Below the pieces are notes generated by a model that was not told the DNA's origin, ran no database searches, and saw nothing but the letters and a program-made list of their open reading frames with translations. 47,692 bases of DNA, from contig CAJWKT010000003.1 in NCBI GenBank assembly GCA_913041665.1, positions 1 to 47,692 on the forward strand. The letters are read 5' to 3'. The position numbers were made by a program, and so were the translations under genes. Positions within the stretch are counted from its first letter, which is position 1. Each line of letters begins with the position of its first letter. The stretch comes from an uncultured Gammaproteobacteria bacterium (GTDB lineage: Bacteria > Pseudomonadota > Gammaproteobacteria > Steroidobacterales > Rariloculaceae). Positions 1 to 7,858 of the stretch are shown in pieces.

Positions 1-2
1 AC

Positions 3-332
3 TGTTTGCCAGCCGGCAACCAAGAGCCAGTATTCCTTGTCCTAGATGTGCAGGTATCAACAGTTTCTGTGTTAGACAACCAACGAGTGGATGCATGGAA
101 TCAAAATAGCATTGGAACCACCGTTGATATCATAAGATGGGTCTCTCGTTTTACCCTTGACTACACTCCCTGGAATTTAGATCGAAAAACTTTAGTTTTG
201 TCCTTTGGGTCTCCGGCCACTGTCCGCATAACTGTAGATCGTGAGTGGCAATGCAATATTATGTCCGAACAAGAATTACGATCGAAGGCTACTCAGTATC
301 AACGATCACTAGTCCAAGGCAATAAAATTTAA
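3..332 (+). CDS. Partial unknown protein, C-terminal part
   Basis: An open frame enters from the left edge and stops with TAA at 330-332, giving about 109 residues of C-terminal sequence. A TTG at base 6 could serve as a start, but the frame is already open at base 3, so a gene cut by the window edge is the simpler reading. I do not recognise the family. The sequence is polar with alternating hydrophobic residues, several Trp and no membrane segment, as in a mainly beta-strand domain, and ends in a charged Gln/Arg/Lys-rich tail. It is followed within 2 bases by an ATG that starts a short copy of the 5' end of the MORN gene at 4121. It may itself be a remnant. Confidence 0.35.
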   Translation, partial: CLPAGNQEPVFLVLDVQVSTVSVLDNQRVDAWNQNSIGTTVDIIRWVSRFTLDYTPWNLDRKTLVLSFGSPATVRITVDREWQCNIMSEQELRSKATQYQRSLVQGNKI

Positions 333-343
333 CAATGAAAGAA

Positions 344-376
344 CACACACTACCTTCTAACTTTCGCCTGTTTGGA
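344..376 (+). repeat. Partial copy of the 5' coding end of the MORN gene at 4121
   Basis: These 33 bases match 4136-4168, the start of the secreted MORN-protein gene, at 29 of 33 positions. An ATG at 335 opens a matching reading frame (MKEHTLPSNFRLFG against [13 protein letters not shown]), but it ends at TAA 392-394 after 19 codons. Only the first part of the signal-peptide region is duplicated; no MORN repeats follow. This looks like a truncated duplicate, not a functional gene. Confidence 0.6.
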
Positions 377-421
377 TTGTTATTTAAGCTATAAATAGCG
401 TGGCGGAAGGAGAGAGATTTT

Positions 422-709
422 ATGGAGTGGTTTTATTGGATTATTGTAATAGGCTTACATGGATTTCTTGGAGAATCGATCCATTATTGGGGATTATTGT
501 CTTGCCTGGGTTAATAGGTATAAGGATAGCTATTGCATTTTTTAGATGGATTGTATGGGGGGGGGAAGAGACACAGAACGATATAAAATTAAAAAGGAAG
601 CTGAATTAAAAGAAATGGCTCTATTTTTTAAATGCGCCTTGGGGGCTATGTTTTTGGGGCCATAATCATACTTATAATTGCATTATTTCCAGAACAATCA
701 TCTCCTTAG
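422..709 (+). pseudogene. Frameshifted small membrane-protein gene
   Basis: Three reading frames in succession each carry one plausible piece of a single small membrane protein. The first starts at ATG 422, after an AAGGAG-like site, and reads MEWFYWIIVIGLHGFLG. The second, open from 400 to 609, carries a hydrophobic stretch (GIIVLPGLIGIRIAIAFF) and a charged loop. A third gives KKEAELKEMALFFKCALG, and a fourth shift restores a final membrane helix (GAIIILIIALFPEQSSP) ending at TAG 707-709. Joined, they would make about 97 residues with three membrane segments. Two of the shifts fall in homopolymer runs, an A run near 593 and a G run near 641, each consistent with loss of one base. It could be true decay or sequence error. 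The family is not recognised. Confidence 0.45.
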
Positions 710-768
710 GAACGGTCAATTACGCGGGAGAGGAAACTGGAACCCTTAAAACGCCTCCAAACCAACCC

Positions 769-903
769 ACCATATATAACTAGTGATCGAACATTTCTAG
801 CCAATTTTGAATGTGAACCAATTACGGTCTATGCTTGGCTAGATCTAAATAAGAGTTTGAATAAAACAAGCCAGCGATAAGCAGACTTGGGAGAGTTTGT
901 GAT
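769..903 (+). repeat. 135-bp block, copy A (upstream of YwqK-like MORN gene)
   Basis: This stretch, beginning ACCATATATAACTAGTGATC, matches 3991-4125 along its whole length with scattered substitutions and small indels near the end. It lies just upstream of the MORN-type gene at 927; the other copy lies just upstream of the secreted MORN gene at 4121 and runs into its start codon. Both copies can be read as a short frame (xPYITSDxTFLA), but the differences between them are mostly amino-acid changing and copy A has a stop, so I do not call a gene. It may be a shared leader or promoter segment or a relic of a common ancestral gene. Confidence 0.75.
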
Positions 904-926
904 TAACTACATATCTGCATTGTGCT

Positions 927-1376
927 ATGACAACACCTCCGACTCAGACGAAGAATAGTCGCCTTTATTATCTAGACACGGATGAAACCGTTACTGGAGT
1001 TGTTGAGACGTTCAATAACGACAGTCAGTTGTGGGAGAAACAAAACTACAAAGACGGGAAAAGAGAGGGTCTTGAAGAGAGGTACTCCGAAAACCTTCAA
1101 GTAGTGACAAAAGTAAACTACAAAGACGGGAAAAGAGAGGGTCTTGAGGAGTGGTTCAACGGAGACGGTCAATTACAGTTCAGACTAAACTACAAAGACG
1201 GGAAAAGAGAGGGTCTTTGGGAGATGTTCTACGAAAATGGTCAATTATCTTTCAGAGGGAACTATAAAGACGGGAAACAAGACGGTCTCTTGGAGTATTT
1301 TGACGAAGACGGAAACTTGACCAGTACAGAGACGTACAGGAACGGAGAACTAATCGAAGAAAACCTAAATTCTTAG
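927..1376 (+). CDS. YwqK-like variant MORN-repeat protein
   Basis: A 149-residue soluble protein without signal peptide or membrane segment. After about 35 residues it consists of 24-residue repeats with the core NYKDGKREGLxE followed by xxGQL, characteristic of the MORN_2/YwqK-like family; databases often label such proteins as YwqK-family antitoxins, a label resting on little direct evidence. Repeat units begin at codons starting at 1044, 1116, 1188 and 1260. The start ATG at 927 is the first in frame; a GTG at 899 within the upstream 135-bp block is in another frame. No clear ribosome site precedes it. The role is unknown; a protein-binding or structural repeat is most likely. No toxin-like partner gene is visible beside it. 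Confidence 0.65.
   Translation: MTTPPTQTKNSRLYYLDTDETVTGVVETFNNDSQLWEKQNYKDGKREGLEERYSENLQVVTKVNYKDGKREGLEEWFNGDGQLQFRLNYKDGKREGLWEMFYENGQLSFRGNYKDGKQDGLLEYFDEDGNLTSTETYRNGELIEENLNS
1044..1331 (+). repeat. Four tandem 72-bp units inside the MORN-type gene
   Basis: Units start at 1044, 1116, 1188 and 1260, exactly 72 bases apart. The first 30 bases (AACTACAAAGACGGGAAAAG and on) are identical in the first three units and changed at several positions in the fourth. Identity at the DNA level, not only in protein, points to recent expansion by unequal crossing over or slippage, or to gene conversion between units. Confidence 0.9.
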
Positions 1377-1549
1377 TAGCCCTACAAACCACCACCACAT
1401 TCCATCTAATTCATAACCTCATTTCCAGCCATCCACAGTCTTGACAAGACCCATTAAAGTAAAAAAATTAATTAGAGAGCAATTAAGACTCGACCCTAAA
1501 ACTATCCTTAACCATCCAAATCAATATCAAACCAGACAAGGAGAAAACC
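1377..1549. other. Intergenic stretch without recognised gene
   Basis: AT-rich sequence between the MORN-type gene and the 3' end of pabBC. I see no tRNA, terminator hairpin or promoter that I would defend. It ends with a good ribosome-site-like AAGGAG at about 1539-1544 preceding the short ORF at 1550. Confidence 0.4.
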
Positions 1550-1624
1550 ATGACAGAGAGAAAAGTAGTACATGATGATTATTGCAGGAGATTCAATATG
1601 GGAAATGTTGGCTTGCAAAGCTGA
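1550..1624 (+). CDS. Possible 24-residue ORF or truncated gene start
   Basis: ATG at 1550 is preceded by AAGGAG with six bases between, an unusually good ribosome site for this region. The frame encodes MTERKVVHDDYCRRFNMGNV plus four residues and stops with TGA at 1622-1624. It overlaps the last 46 bases of pabBC on the other strand. It may be the 5' end of a gene cut off where the pabBC segment joins the island, or chance. No family recognised. Confidence 0.2.
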   Translation: MTERKVVHDDYCRRFNMGNVGLQS

Positions 1625-3372
1625 CCTGAGTATTGGCCACGAACAGAATTAATCAACAGAAATTCCTTGACACTTGAAAGATCATTTAAATGAACCTTTC
1701 CCTCCTTAATTTTACCTCTATCAAGTAACCATTGCCGGTAGGTACCAGCGAGAAGACCACACCCTATCGGTGGTGTAAGCCACTTTCCATGAATTTTCAT
1801 CACAACATTTGCAATACTGGTTTCCGTGACAAAGCCAGAGCTGTTCCAAAGCAGAACATCCTCACAATCCAAAACAGATTGAAGGGCGCGCTCATATACC
1901 CCCCGCCGAGTAGTTTTATGGTACAAAAACGGGTCGTCTATACCAATAGGTTGGTTAGCCAATCTAATTCGATACTGATCTGCCCGGTGGAATTTAGAAA
2001 CAGGTTGATATTCAAACCCCATCCGACCATCCTTGTGCTGGACAAGACGAATCCTATAGTCCGTACTGTCAAAGTTCTGCACCAGTGATTCAAGTTGTCT
2101 CTCAAGATCTTTCTGATTGAATTGAAACGAAAAATATTCTGCTGATTCGCGCAAACGCCGCATGTGATAATCAAACAAAAAAATACCTTCTGCTGGCCTC
2201 CATAGCATGGTTTCAAGCAAACTAAACTCCTCATTCTGTGGCGCAGAATCCAGAATTTTTGCTTTGGTGATGCACTCAGCATATTCCTCTTCGGGTTTGG
2301 AATCCCAAACAACACCGCTACCAACACCATACACTGCCTCACTTGTGTGCTTATTAATAAGTACCGTTCGTATAGCTACATTGAATTGTGCTTGGCGTCC
2401 CGGAGCCAAATACCCAATAGCTCCTGTATATATCTCTCGCGGACTTTCTTCCAACTTATTAATTAGCTCCATACTAGAAACCTTCGGCGCCCCCGTTACT
2501 GATGCGCTGGGAAACAATGCTTGAAAAATATGAGCAATTGATGCCTCAGTCCTAGCTCCAACCGTTGAGGTCATCTGCCAAACTGTTGGGTGACGTTCTA
2601 CTGTGAACAGATTCGACACATCTATAGAGCCTGGTTCAGAAATACGACCAAGATCATTCCTAACCATGTCTGTAATCATTACATTTTCTGCGCGATTTTT
2701 TTTTGAATGGAAAAGCCAATCACCATATTCTTTATCGCCTTCAAAGGTCATACCACGCTTTGCGGTACCCTTCATGGGCTGACAACTCACTTCATGTCCG
2801 TTTAGCTTAAAAAAAGACTCTGGTGATGCCGACACAATCGCATAATCATTTGCATCCACATACGCTGCGTGGGGGGCGCTGGAAGCAATCCTTAGAAATA
2901 ACCCAAGAGCATCATGTACTCCTTCGGCATATTGACGGACCGTGTAATTAATTTGGTAAGTATTGCCAGCAACGATCTGGCTCTTGATTGTCTCCATCTT
3001 ACGAAAATAACGTGACTGGTTTTCGCTCATACGCCATACCGGAGAATTAGGTTGCATGACCGCCTTTGCCCGAGGCAGTGAGGACACTCTTATGGGATCG
3101 AGAAATAATCCAAAGCAAAGTACCGGAAGTTTTTTTTGGGCTTTAGTCAGATAACGACTATCAAAACCCGAGGCAGCCTCATAGGTTAGATATCCTGCGG
3201 CGAATAAACCTTCCCGCTCTACGCGTCTCTCTGTTTCATCGAGAAGCCTTACAACCTCTGACGGATAACGAGTAGATAAAGTTTCCACGCAATTCTTAAA
3301 AACAAGCCATTCCCCCTTAATGGAGTCTCTCAACACAATTTGATTGAGCATGGAGGCGGGTCGTTCAGACAT
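1579..3372 (-). CDS. pabB/pabC fusion: Aminodeoxychorismate synthase I fused to 4-amino-4-deoxychorismate lyase
   Basis: A 597-residue cytoplasmic fusion enzyme for p-aminobenzoate, the folate precursor. Residues about 115-375 are a chorismate-binding domain: QINYTVR (140-146), QPMKGTAKRG (198-207) with Lys201 as the PabB-type nucleophile in place of the Ala of anthranilate synthase, ENVMITDMVRNDLGRI (229-244), SVTGAPKVSSMELI (291-304) and the acidic GSGVVWDSKPEEEYAEC. Residues about 385-597 are a class IV PLP aminotransferase-fold lyase with Lys486 in YHKTTRRGVYE, the LLWNSSGFVTETSIANV segment and LLAGTYRQWLL. The glutamine amidotransferase subunit PabA is not here and must be encoded elsewhere. 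The length fits known PabB-PabC fusions. The start ATG overlaps the end of a small hydrophobic ORF by 8 bases. It sits between two MORN genes, away from other folate genes. Confidence 0.93.
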   Translation of the reverse strand: MSERPASMLNQIVLRDSIKGEWLVFKNCVETLSTRYPSEVVRLLDETERRVEREGLFAAGYLTYEAASGFDSRYLTKAQKKLPVLCFGLFLDPIRVSSLPRAKAVMQPNSPVWRMSENQSRYFRKMETIKSQIVAGNTYQINYTVRQYAEGVHDALGLFLRIASSAPHAAYVDANDYAIVSASPESFFKLNGHEVSCQPMKGTAKRGMTFEGDKEYGDWLFHSKKNRAENVMITDMVRNDLGRISEPGSIDVSNLFTVERHPTVWQMTSTVGARTEASIAHIFQALFPSASVTGAPKVSSMELINKLEESPREIYTGAIGYLAPGRQAQFNVAIRTVLINKHTSEAVYGVGSGVVWDSKPEEEYAECITKAKILDSAPQNEEFSLLETMLWRPAEGIFLFDYHMRRLRESAEYFSFQFNQKDLERQLESLVQNFDSTDYRIRLVQHKDGRMGFEYQPVSKFHRADQYRIRLANQPIGIDDPFLYHKTTRRGVYERALQSVLDCEDVLLWNSSGFVTETSIANVVMKIHGKWLTPPIGCGLLAGTYRQWLLDRGKIKEGKVHLNDLSSVKEFLLINSVRGQYSGQLCKPTFPILNLLQ

Positions 3373-3454
3373 TCTGATAGGGAGAAAAATAAAAGTAAAT
3401 CATCACAAAAAACAACAATACTCCAGCTACCAATAACAACCAAATTTCCTTCAT
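3365..3454 (-). CDS. Small single-pass membrane peptide upstream of pabBC
   Basis: ATG at 3454, preceded by AAAGGA about 11 bases upstream, opens a 29-residue frame that is almost wholly hydrophobic (WLLLVAGVLLFFVMIYFYF in the middle) with Lys-Glu at the front and a polar tail. Its TGA at 3365-3367 lies inside the first codons of pabBC (ATG at 3370-3372), the 8-base overlap expected of translationally coupled genes. It is not recognised. It could be a real small membrane protein, a coupling leader for pabBC, or chance in AT-rich DNA. Confidence 0.4.
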   Translation of the reverse strand: MKEIWLLLVAGVLLFFVMIYFYFSPYQNV

Positions 3455-3622
3455 CAGCAATATCGTCCTTTTAATACCAAAATAGGCATTCTTTCAAGCC
3501 TTTGAAAAACCTAACAAAAATACTGAAAAGTCCTTGCATTTCATGGGCCTGGAGAGTCTATAAGATATTGTTTTAGAAGGAAAAAAAGGACTGTCAGGGA
3601 TATATAGATCTATGGTTCTTTG

Positions 3623-3817
3623 TTAAGTAGATTCACCTATCGTTTTCATCATGCTTTCTTCATATCGTTGGTACTGTTCAAATTTAATTCTAGGATTAGC
3701 GTGTAAGTAGATTTCTGTTGTTGTAATTGAAGCATGACCAGCTAGATCCTTTACACAATGCAAGGACATTCCAGCTTCTAGACTTCTAGTACAGAAATGA
3801 ATAGATACCCCAATAAT
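3623..3817 (-). pseudogene. Tyrosine recombinase (integrase) C-terminal remnant
   Basis: Read on the minus strand, this frame has the canonical end of XerC/D-type phage integrases: FCTRSLEAGMSLHCVKDLAG, then HASITTTEIYLHANP and a short charged tail ending at TAA 3623-3625. The second catalytic His (LAGH) and the nucleophilic Tyr (EIYLH) are present. The preceding HxLRH box and everything upstream are gone: homology breaks at the residue before FCTRS, and a TAG lies in frame at 3818-3820. No start or upstream half was found between here and 4120. It marks a past mobile-element integration. Confidence 0.8.
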
Positions 3818-3882
3818 CTACCAACTAAACCACATAATCCTACAAAAACAATAAACCCTAAAATAAATAGCAAAAATTCCAT
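3778..3882 (-). CDS. Possible 34-residue membrane peptide
   Basis: ATG at 3882 opens a frame coding MEFLLFILGFIVFVGLCGLV and 14 more residues, hydrophobic nearly throughout, ending at TAG 3778-3780. It overlaps the integrase remnant in another frame and starts just where integrase homology is lost, so it may be the start of a different gene joined to the integrase fragment by deletion. No good ribosome site precedes it. Confidence 0.25.
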   Translation of the reverse strand: MEFLLFILGFIVFVGLCGLVGRLLGYLFISVLEV

Positions 3883-3990
3883 TTTATTTTATTGCCCAGA
3901 TGTTGTTAGAACCCTATGAAGAAACAGTATAGATAATTCTGTTTCGACTCAAATTATCTTCACTTTTAGGGCTGCGCAGAAAGTCCCCCT

Positions 3991-4125
3991 ACCATATATA
4001 ACTAGTGATCAAACATTTCTAGCCATTTTTGAATGTGAACCAATTAAGGTCTATGCTCGGGTAGATCTAAAAAAAGAGCTTAAACACAATCAAGCCAGTG
4101 ATAGCAGATTTGGGGAGTTTATGAT
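3991..4125 (+). repeat. 135-bp block, copy B (upstream of secreted MORN gene)
   Basis: Second copy of the block at 769-903. Here it runs directly into the MORN gene: its last bases include the ATG at 4121, and the frame xPYITSDxTFLA is in phase with the MORN coding frame with no stop back to about 3911, although no ATG, GTG or TTG placed like a start was seen. See copy A for interpretation. Confidence 0.75.
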
Positions 4126-4762
4126 GGGAAGAAAACGCACACTACCTTCTAATCTTCGCCTGTTTGGGTGGTGCGTTTTTTTGCTGCTTATCTCAACTCA
4201 GAGCTGGGGCCAGCGAGCTTGCCCCCCGAGCCAAGACTTTACAGAGGGGCTCGGCAGTGACTTTGGGGGAGTGGGTTACAGGTGGACCAACTGCATAGGT
4301 ACCTATACCTTACCCGACGGAAGCAAATACGTTGGTGAATTTCAGTTTGGCCAATTTTTTGGGCACGGCACCTATATTTTTCCCGATGAAAGCAAATATG
4401 TCGGTGAGTTCAGCAGCAACACCTTCAACGGACAAGGCACCTTGATTAAGGCAGATGGATCGATTCTGAAAGGCCTATGGGAAGATGGCGTTTTTCAAAG
4501 ACCTCAAGGTTGCTCTGGAAATTATGACCCAATTACTTGGACGAACTGTGTAGGTGTTATTACTTTAGCAGGCGGAAAAAGATACGAGGGTGAGTTCAGG
4601 GACGGCCAACCGAATGGACAAGGTACCTATAGCATTGCCGATGGTGAAAAATACGTGGGCACATTTAAGGACGGTACCTTCAACGGACAGGGCACCCTGA
4701 CCAGGGCAGGATCGACTCTGAAAGGCTTGTGGGAGAATGGTGAATTTTTAGGTAGCAACTAA
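4121..4762 (+). CDS. Secreted MORN-repeat protein
   Basis: A 213-residue protein with a positively charged start and hydrophobic core (about residues 1-30, ending near SWGQ) that looks like a Sec signal peptide. The rest is MORN-type repeats, seen as YVGEF/GxGT units: [50 protein letters not shown] and [16 protein letters not shown]. The protein is an internal duplication: two halves each begin with W-T-N-C (near 55 and 138) and end with LKGLWE(D/N)G. MORN repeats are structural and bind lipids or proteins; no enzyme domain is present, so a periplasmic or envelope scaffold is the best guess. A second ATG at 4124 is an alternative start. Its stop overlaps the alaS stop by 2 bases on the opposite strand. 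Confidence 0.7.
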   Translation: MMGRKRTLPSNLRLFGWCVFLLLISTQSWGQRACPPSQDFTEGLGSDFGGVGYRWTNCIGTYTLPDGSKYVGEFQFGQFFGHGTYIFPDESKYVGEFSSNTFNGQGTLIKADGSILKGLWEDGVFQRPQGCSGNYDPITWTNCVGVITLAGGKRYEGEFRDGQPNGQGTYSIADGEKYVGTFKDGTFNGQGTLTRAGSTLKGLWENGEFLGSN

Positions 4763-7362
4763 CTGATGCTATCAGCAACCTGTTTGGCAACTAAGCCTAA
4801 AGCTTCATCCAATTTTTTGGGCTTAGTGCCACCCGCCTGGGCAAAATCCGCCCGTCCACCGCCACTTCCGCCTACATGCTTTGCTATCTTCCCTATCAGC
4901 TGACCGGCTTTGAGTTTGTCCGTCAAATCATCAGTCACCCCGGCTACCAAAAGAACCTTATCCCCATCAACTGCTCCCAGGACAACAACGCCCGAGGATA
5001 GTTTTTCTTTAAGTTGATCTACTGCTTCCCTGAGTCCTTTTGAATCAGCCCCATCGAGTCTTGCCACTACTAATCTTACCCCGCCAACATCCTCCGCCTG
5101 CTCAGCCAGGCCTCCGGTCCTACTCGCGGTAAACTTACCTTTCAAGGACTGCAACTGACGCTCTAAAACACTTTTCTGCTCTCCGAGCTGTTGAACCTTT
5201 TCCGTCAGATCCTCCCGGCCAGCTTTGACAATACCCGCTACACCCTTCAATATATTTTCGTTCTCTTTAACCCAACTGAGCGCACTTTCACCCGTGACCG
5301 CTTCAATTCTCCGGACACCGGACGCGGTACCGCCTTCCGAAACGATCTTGAAAAGGCCAATGTCACCGGTCCGGTTCACATGGGTACCTCCGCAAAGCTC
5401 GGTGGAAAAATCACCCAGCTTGAGCACCCGAACCTCTTCGGCATACTTGTCGCCGAAGAAATGCAGGGCACCTGAATCAATGGCCTCTTGGTAGGGCATC
5501 ACACGAACCTCCGCCTCACTGTTCAGGCGGATCTGCTGGTTCACTAGCCGTTCAATGTTCTCAACCTGTTCCGGGGTTACCGGCTCATGATGGGAGAAAT
5601 CGAACCGTGTTCGATCGGGCGCGACCAGGGACCCCTTCTGCTGTACATGCTGGCCCAGCACTGCGCGTAGGGCCGCGTGCAGCAGATGGGTCGCCGAGTG
5701 GTTCAGAACAACCGAGGCCCGTAGGTTTTCGTCCACCTCGGCGGTCACCGCGTCCCCAACCTTGATGCGTCCCTCACTGACTGTGCCAATGTGGCCGTAG
5801 GCCGAGCCTAGCTTTTGCGTGTCAGCTACGCCGAACAGCTTACCCTTGGCCCATAGCACGCCAGCATCGCCTACTTGACCCCCGCCCTCTGGGTAAAAAG
5901 GCGTGGCATCCAAGACCACAATGCCGTCCGAGCCTGACTTCAGAAGGTCCACCGGCTTGCCACCGGAAAAAAGTGCCTCCACGCGGGCGGCAGAGGACAA
6001 AGTCTCGTAGCCCGTAAAGATAGTAGATGTTTTCAAGCTTGGCAGATCCGGACTCCCCGCTGCAAAACGGCTTCCCTTTCGAGCCCGCTTACGTTGTGCT
6101 TCCATTTCTACTTCGAATCCCTTCTCGTCCACTGTGAGCCCTCTTTCCCGGGCAATGTCAGCTGTCAGGTCCTGCGGAAATCCAAATGTATCGTATAACT
6201 TGAAGACCATCTCGCCCGGTATGATTTTTTCAGGCCCGAGCTCTTGGATGGCATTTTCCAGAATCCCCATCCCTTGGTGCAGAGTCTCGGCAAAGCGCTG
6301 TTCCTCCTGTCGCAGCGCCCTCTCCACTTCCTCGCATCTTTCCGTCAGCTCAGGATAGGCCGGACCCATCTGAACTTCCAGTGGCCTAACAAGCTTATAA
6401 AAAAAAGGTTCTCTAGCTCCCAGCTTATAGCCGTGGCGAATCGCGCGGCGGATGATTCGGCGCAGTACATAGTTACGGTTTTCATTACCCGGCAACACCC
6501 CGTCCGCAATTAAAAAGGAGCAAGCACGAATGTGATCGGCAATGACGCGCAACGATTTATCTGAGATGTCTTCGGTACCGGTAACCTCAGCCGCTTCTTC
6601 GATGAGCCGTTTGAAAATATCAATCTCATAGTTAGAGCTTGCCCCTTGCATCACGGCGGCCAGACGCTCCAGTCCCATCCCGGTATCCACCGAGGGTTTG
6701 GGTAGTGCAGTTAACTTTCCACTTGAATCCCGGTCGAACTGCATGAACACCAGATTCCAAATCTCCACGTACCGGTCGCCGCTCTCATCCGCAGACCCCG
6801 GCGGTCCACCTCCAACTTCTGGGCCATGATCATAGAAAATTTCGCTACACGGCCCACAAGGTCCTATGTCACCCATCGCCCAAAAATTACTCTTCTTTCC
6901 CATCTGAGAGAACCGGCTCGAGTCGATACCGACTCCCTTTAACCAAATCTCCGCTGCATCATCATCTTCCTCAAACACGGTAACCCAGAGCCGTTCGGGA
7001 GGTAGATTCAAAACATCGGTGATGAACTCCCAAGCGTAATGAATTGCTTCATCTTTAAAGTAATCGCCGAAACTAAAATTTCCCAACATCTCAAAAAAAG
7101 TGTGGTGGCGCCCCGTATAGCCCACATTTTCTAGATCATTGTGCTTACCACCAGCTCGCAGGCATCTCTGGGAACTTACCGCCCGAGGTATGGCGCGTTT
7201 CTCCCGGCCGAGAAAAACGTCCTTAAACTGGACCATTCCGGCATTGGTAAAAAGCAGGGTCTGATCATTCGCCGGGATAAGCGGACATCCTGGAACAATC
7301 TCATGCCCCTTCTTTGCAAAATAATCCAGGAAGGCCTGGCGTAGATCATTTACGGTACTCAT
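4759..7362 (-). CDS. alaS: Alanine--tRNA ligase
   Basis: Charges tRNA-Ala in the cytoplasm and edits mischarged Ser/Gly-tRNA. At 867 residues it is of normal bacterial length. The class II catalytic core opens the protein (motif 1 region near [15 protein letters not shown]; motif 2 in [18 protein letters not shown], 85-102; [10 protein letters not shown] at 228-237 for motif 3). The editing domain has zinc ligands HSATH (His555, His559) and CGGTH (Cys657, His661). The C-terminal C-Ala domain ends with the Gly-rich [15 protein letters not shown]. It lies 12 bases after recX, completing the recA-recX-alaS order known from Escherichia and Pseudomonas. The reading frame is intact. Confidence 0.97.
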   Translation of the reverse strand: MSTVNDLRQAFLDYFAKKGHEIVPGCPLIPANDQTLLFTNAGMVQFKDVFLGREKRAIPRAVSSQRCLRAGGKHNDLENVGYTGRHHTFFEMLGNFSFGDYFKDEAIHYAWEFITDVLNLPPERLWVTVFEEDDDAAEIWLKGVGIDSSRFSQMGKKSNFWAMGDIGPCGPCSEIFYDHGPEVGGGPPGSADESGDRYVEIWNLVFMQFDRDSSGKLTALPKPSVDTGMGLERLAAVMQGASSNYEIDIFKRLIEEAAEVTGTEDISDKSLRVIADHIRACSFLIADGVLPGNENRNYVLRRIIRRAIRHGYKLGAREPFFYKLVRPLEVQMGPAYPELTERCEEVERALRQEEQRFAETLHQGMGILENAIQELGPEKIIPGEMVFKLYDTFGFPQDLTADIARERGLTVDEKGFEVEMEAQRKRARKGSRFAAGSPDLPSLKTSTIFTGYETLSSAARVEALFSGGKPVDLLKSGSDGIVVLDATPFYPEGGGQVGDAGVLWAKGKLFGVADTQKLGSAYGHIGTVSEGRIKVGDAVTAEVDENLRASVVLNHSATHLLHAALRAVLGQHVQQKGSLVAPDRTRFDFSHHEPVTPEQVENIERLVNQQIRLNSEAEVRVMPYQEAIDSGALHFFGDKYAEEVRVLKLGDFSTELCGGTHVNRTGDIGLFKIVSEGGTASGVRRIEAVTGESALSWVKENENILKGVAGIVKAGREDLTEKVQQLGEQKSVLERQLQSLKGKFTASRTGGLAEQAEDVGGVRLVVARLDGADSKGLREAVDQLKEKLSSGVVVLGAVDGDKVLLVAGVTDDLTDKLKAGQLIGKIAKHVGGSGGGRADFAQAGGTKPKKLDEALGLVAKQVADSIS

Positions 7363-7374
7363 GACACTCCGAAG

Positions 7375-7815
7375 CTAATCGGAATTACCGTCAAGATCCA
7401 GTGCCGCATTGATCTGAGCCATCTCGAAACCTCTGTACCTGAGAAATCTTATCTGCCGAACTCGCTCCTTCAGGTCCCCAGGGGCATTGATCCCGAAGCG
7501 TTTTGTACGCGCTGCACCCGCGAGCCCCGACCAATCAAACCCTGCAACTGCCAATGCTGAACGCGCCTCGTGCTCACCAATTCCCCTCTCCAAAAGCTCG
7601 GCCCTTATACGAATCGGTCCATTTCTTTTGAATGCGCGGCTGCGGATAAATTCTTCCACAAAGCGGGTCTCGACCAGCAAACCCTCCTCTTGCAGCTGAT
7701 CCAGCGTACTGCAAATAAACTCTGCATCAAAAGAACGGTCAGCAAGTTTGTTTTCGAGTTCTAGGCGGCTATGCTCACGCCGGGCGAGCAAACCGAGGGC
7801 TTGGCGACGACACAA
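7375..7815 (-). CDS. recX: RecX, regulatory protein of RecA
   Basis: RecX binds along RecA filaments and limits recombination and the SOS response. This 146-residue version has the three-helix repeats of the family: ALGLLARREHSRLELENKL at the N-terminus, a middle repeat, and IRFLRYRGFEMAQINAAL at the end. The start is uncertain. TTG at 7815 gives the conventional N-terminus, but the frame stays open upstream with recX-like charged sequence (VEEQRK) into the recA end, with no ATG or GTG seen. It follows recA by about 43 bases and precedes alaS by 12, so it is very likely cotranscribed with recA and perhaps made by readthrough, as in related bacteria. Confidence 0.88.
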   Translation of the reverse strand: MCRRQALGLLARREHSRLELENKLADRSFDAEFICSTLDQLQEEGLLVETRFVEEFIRSRAFKRNGPIRIRAELLERGIGEHEARSALAVAGFDWSGLAGAARTKRFGINAPGDLKERVRQIRFLRYRGFEMAQINAALDLDGNSD

Positions 7816-7858
7816 CTTCCGTTGTTCCTCAACAGAGCGCGAAGGTAACGTAGCTGCT

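Noticed and set aside
400-609. A 69-codon frame starting GTG 400 as an intact gene
   Set aside because: Its N-terminus lacks family character while the better start and membrane segment are in another frame; I read it as part of the frameshifted gene at 422-709.
1044-1331. Tandem repeats as a CRISPR array
   Set aside because: The repeats are contiguous, in frame and encode a MORN unit; there are no variable spacers of constant length and no cas genes.
927-1376. Toxin-antitoxin system based on the YwqK label
   Set aside because: No toxin-like partner gene is adjacent, and the label for this family is weakly founded.
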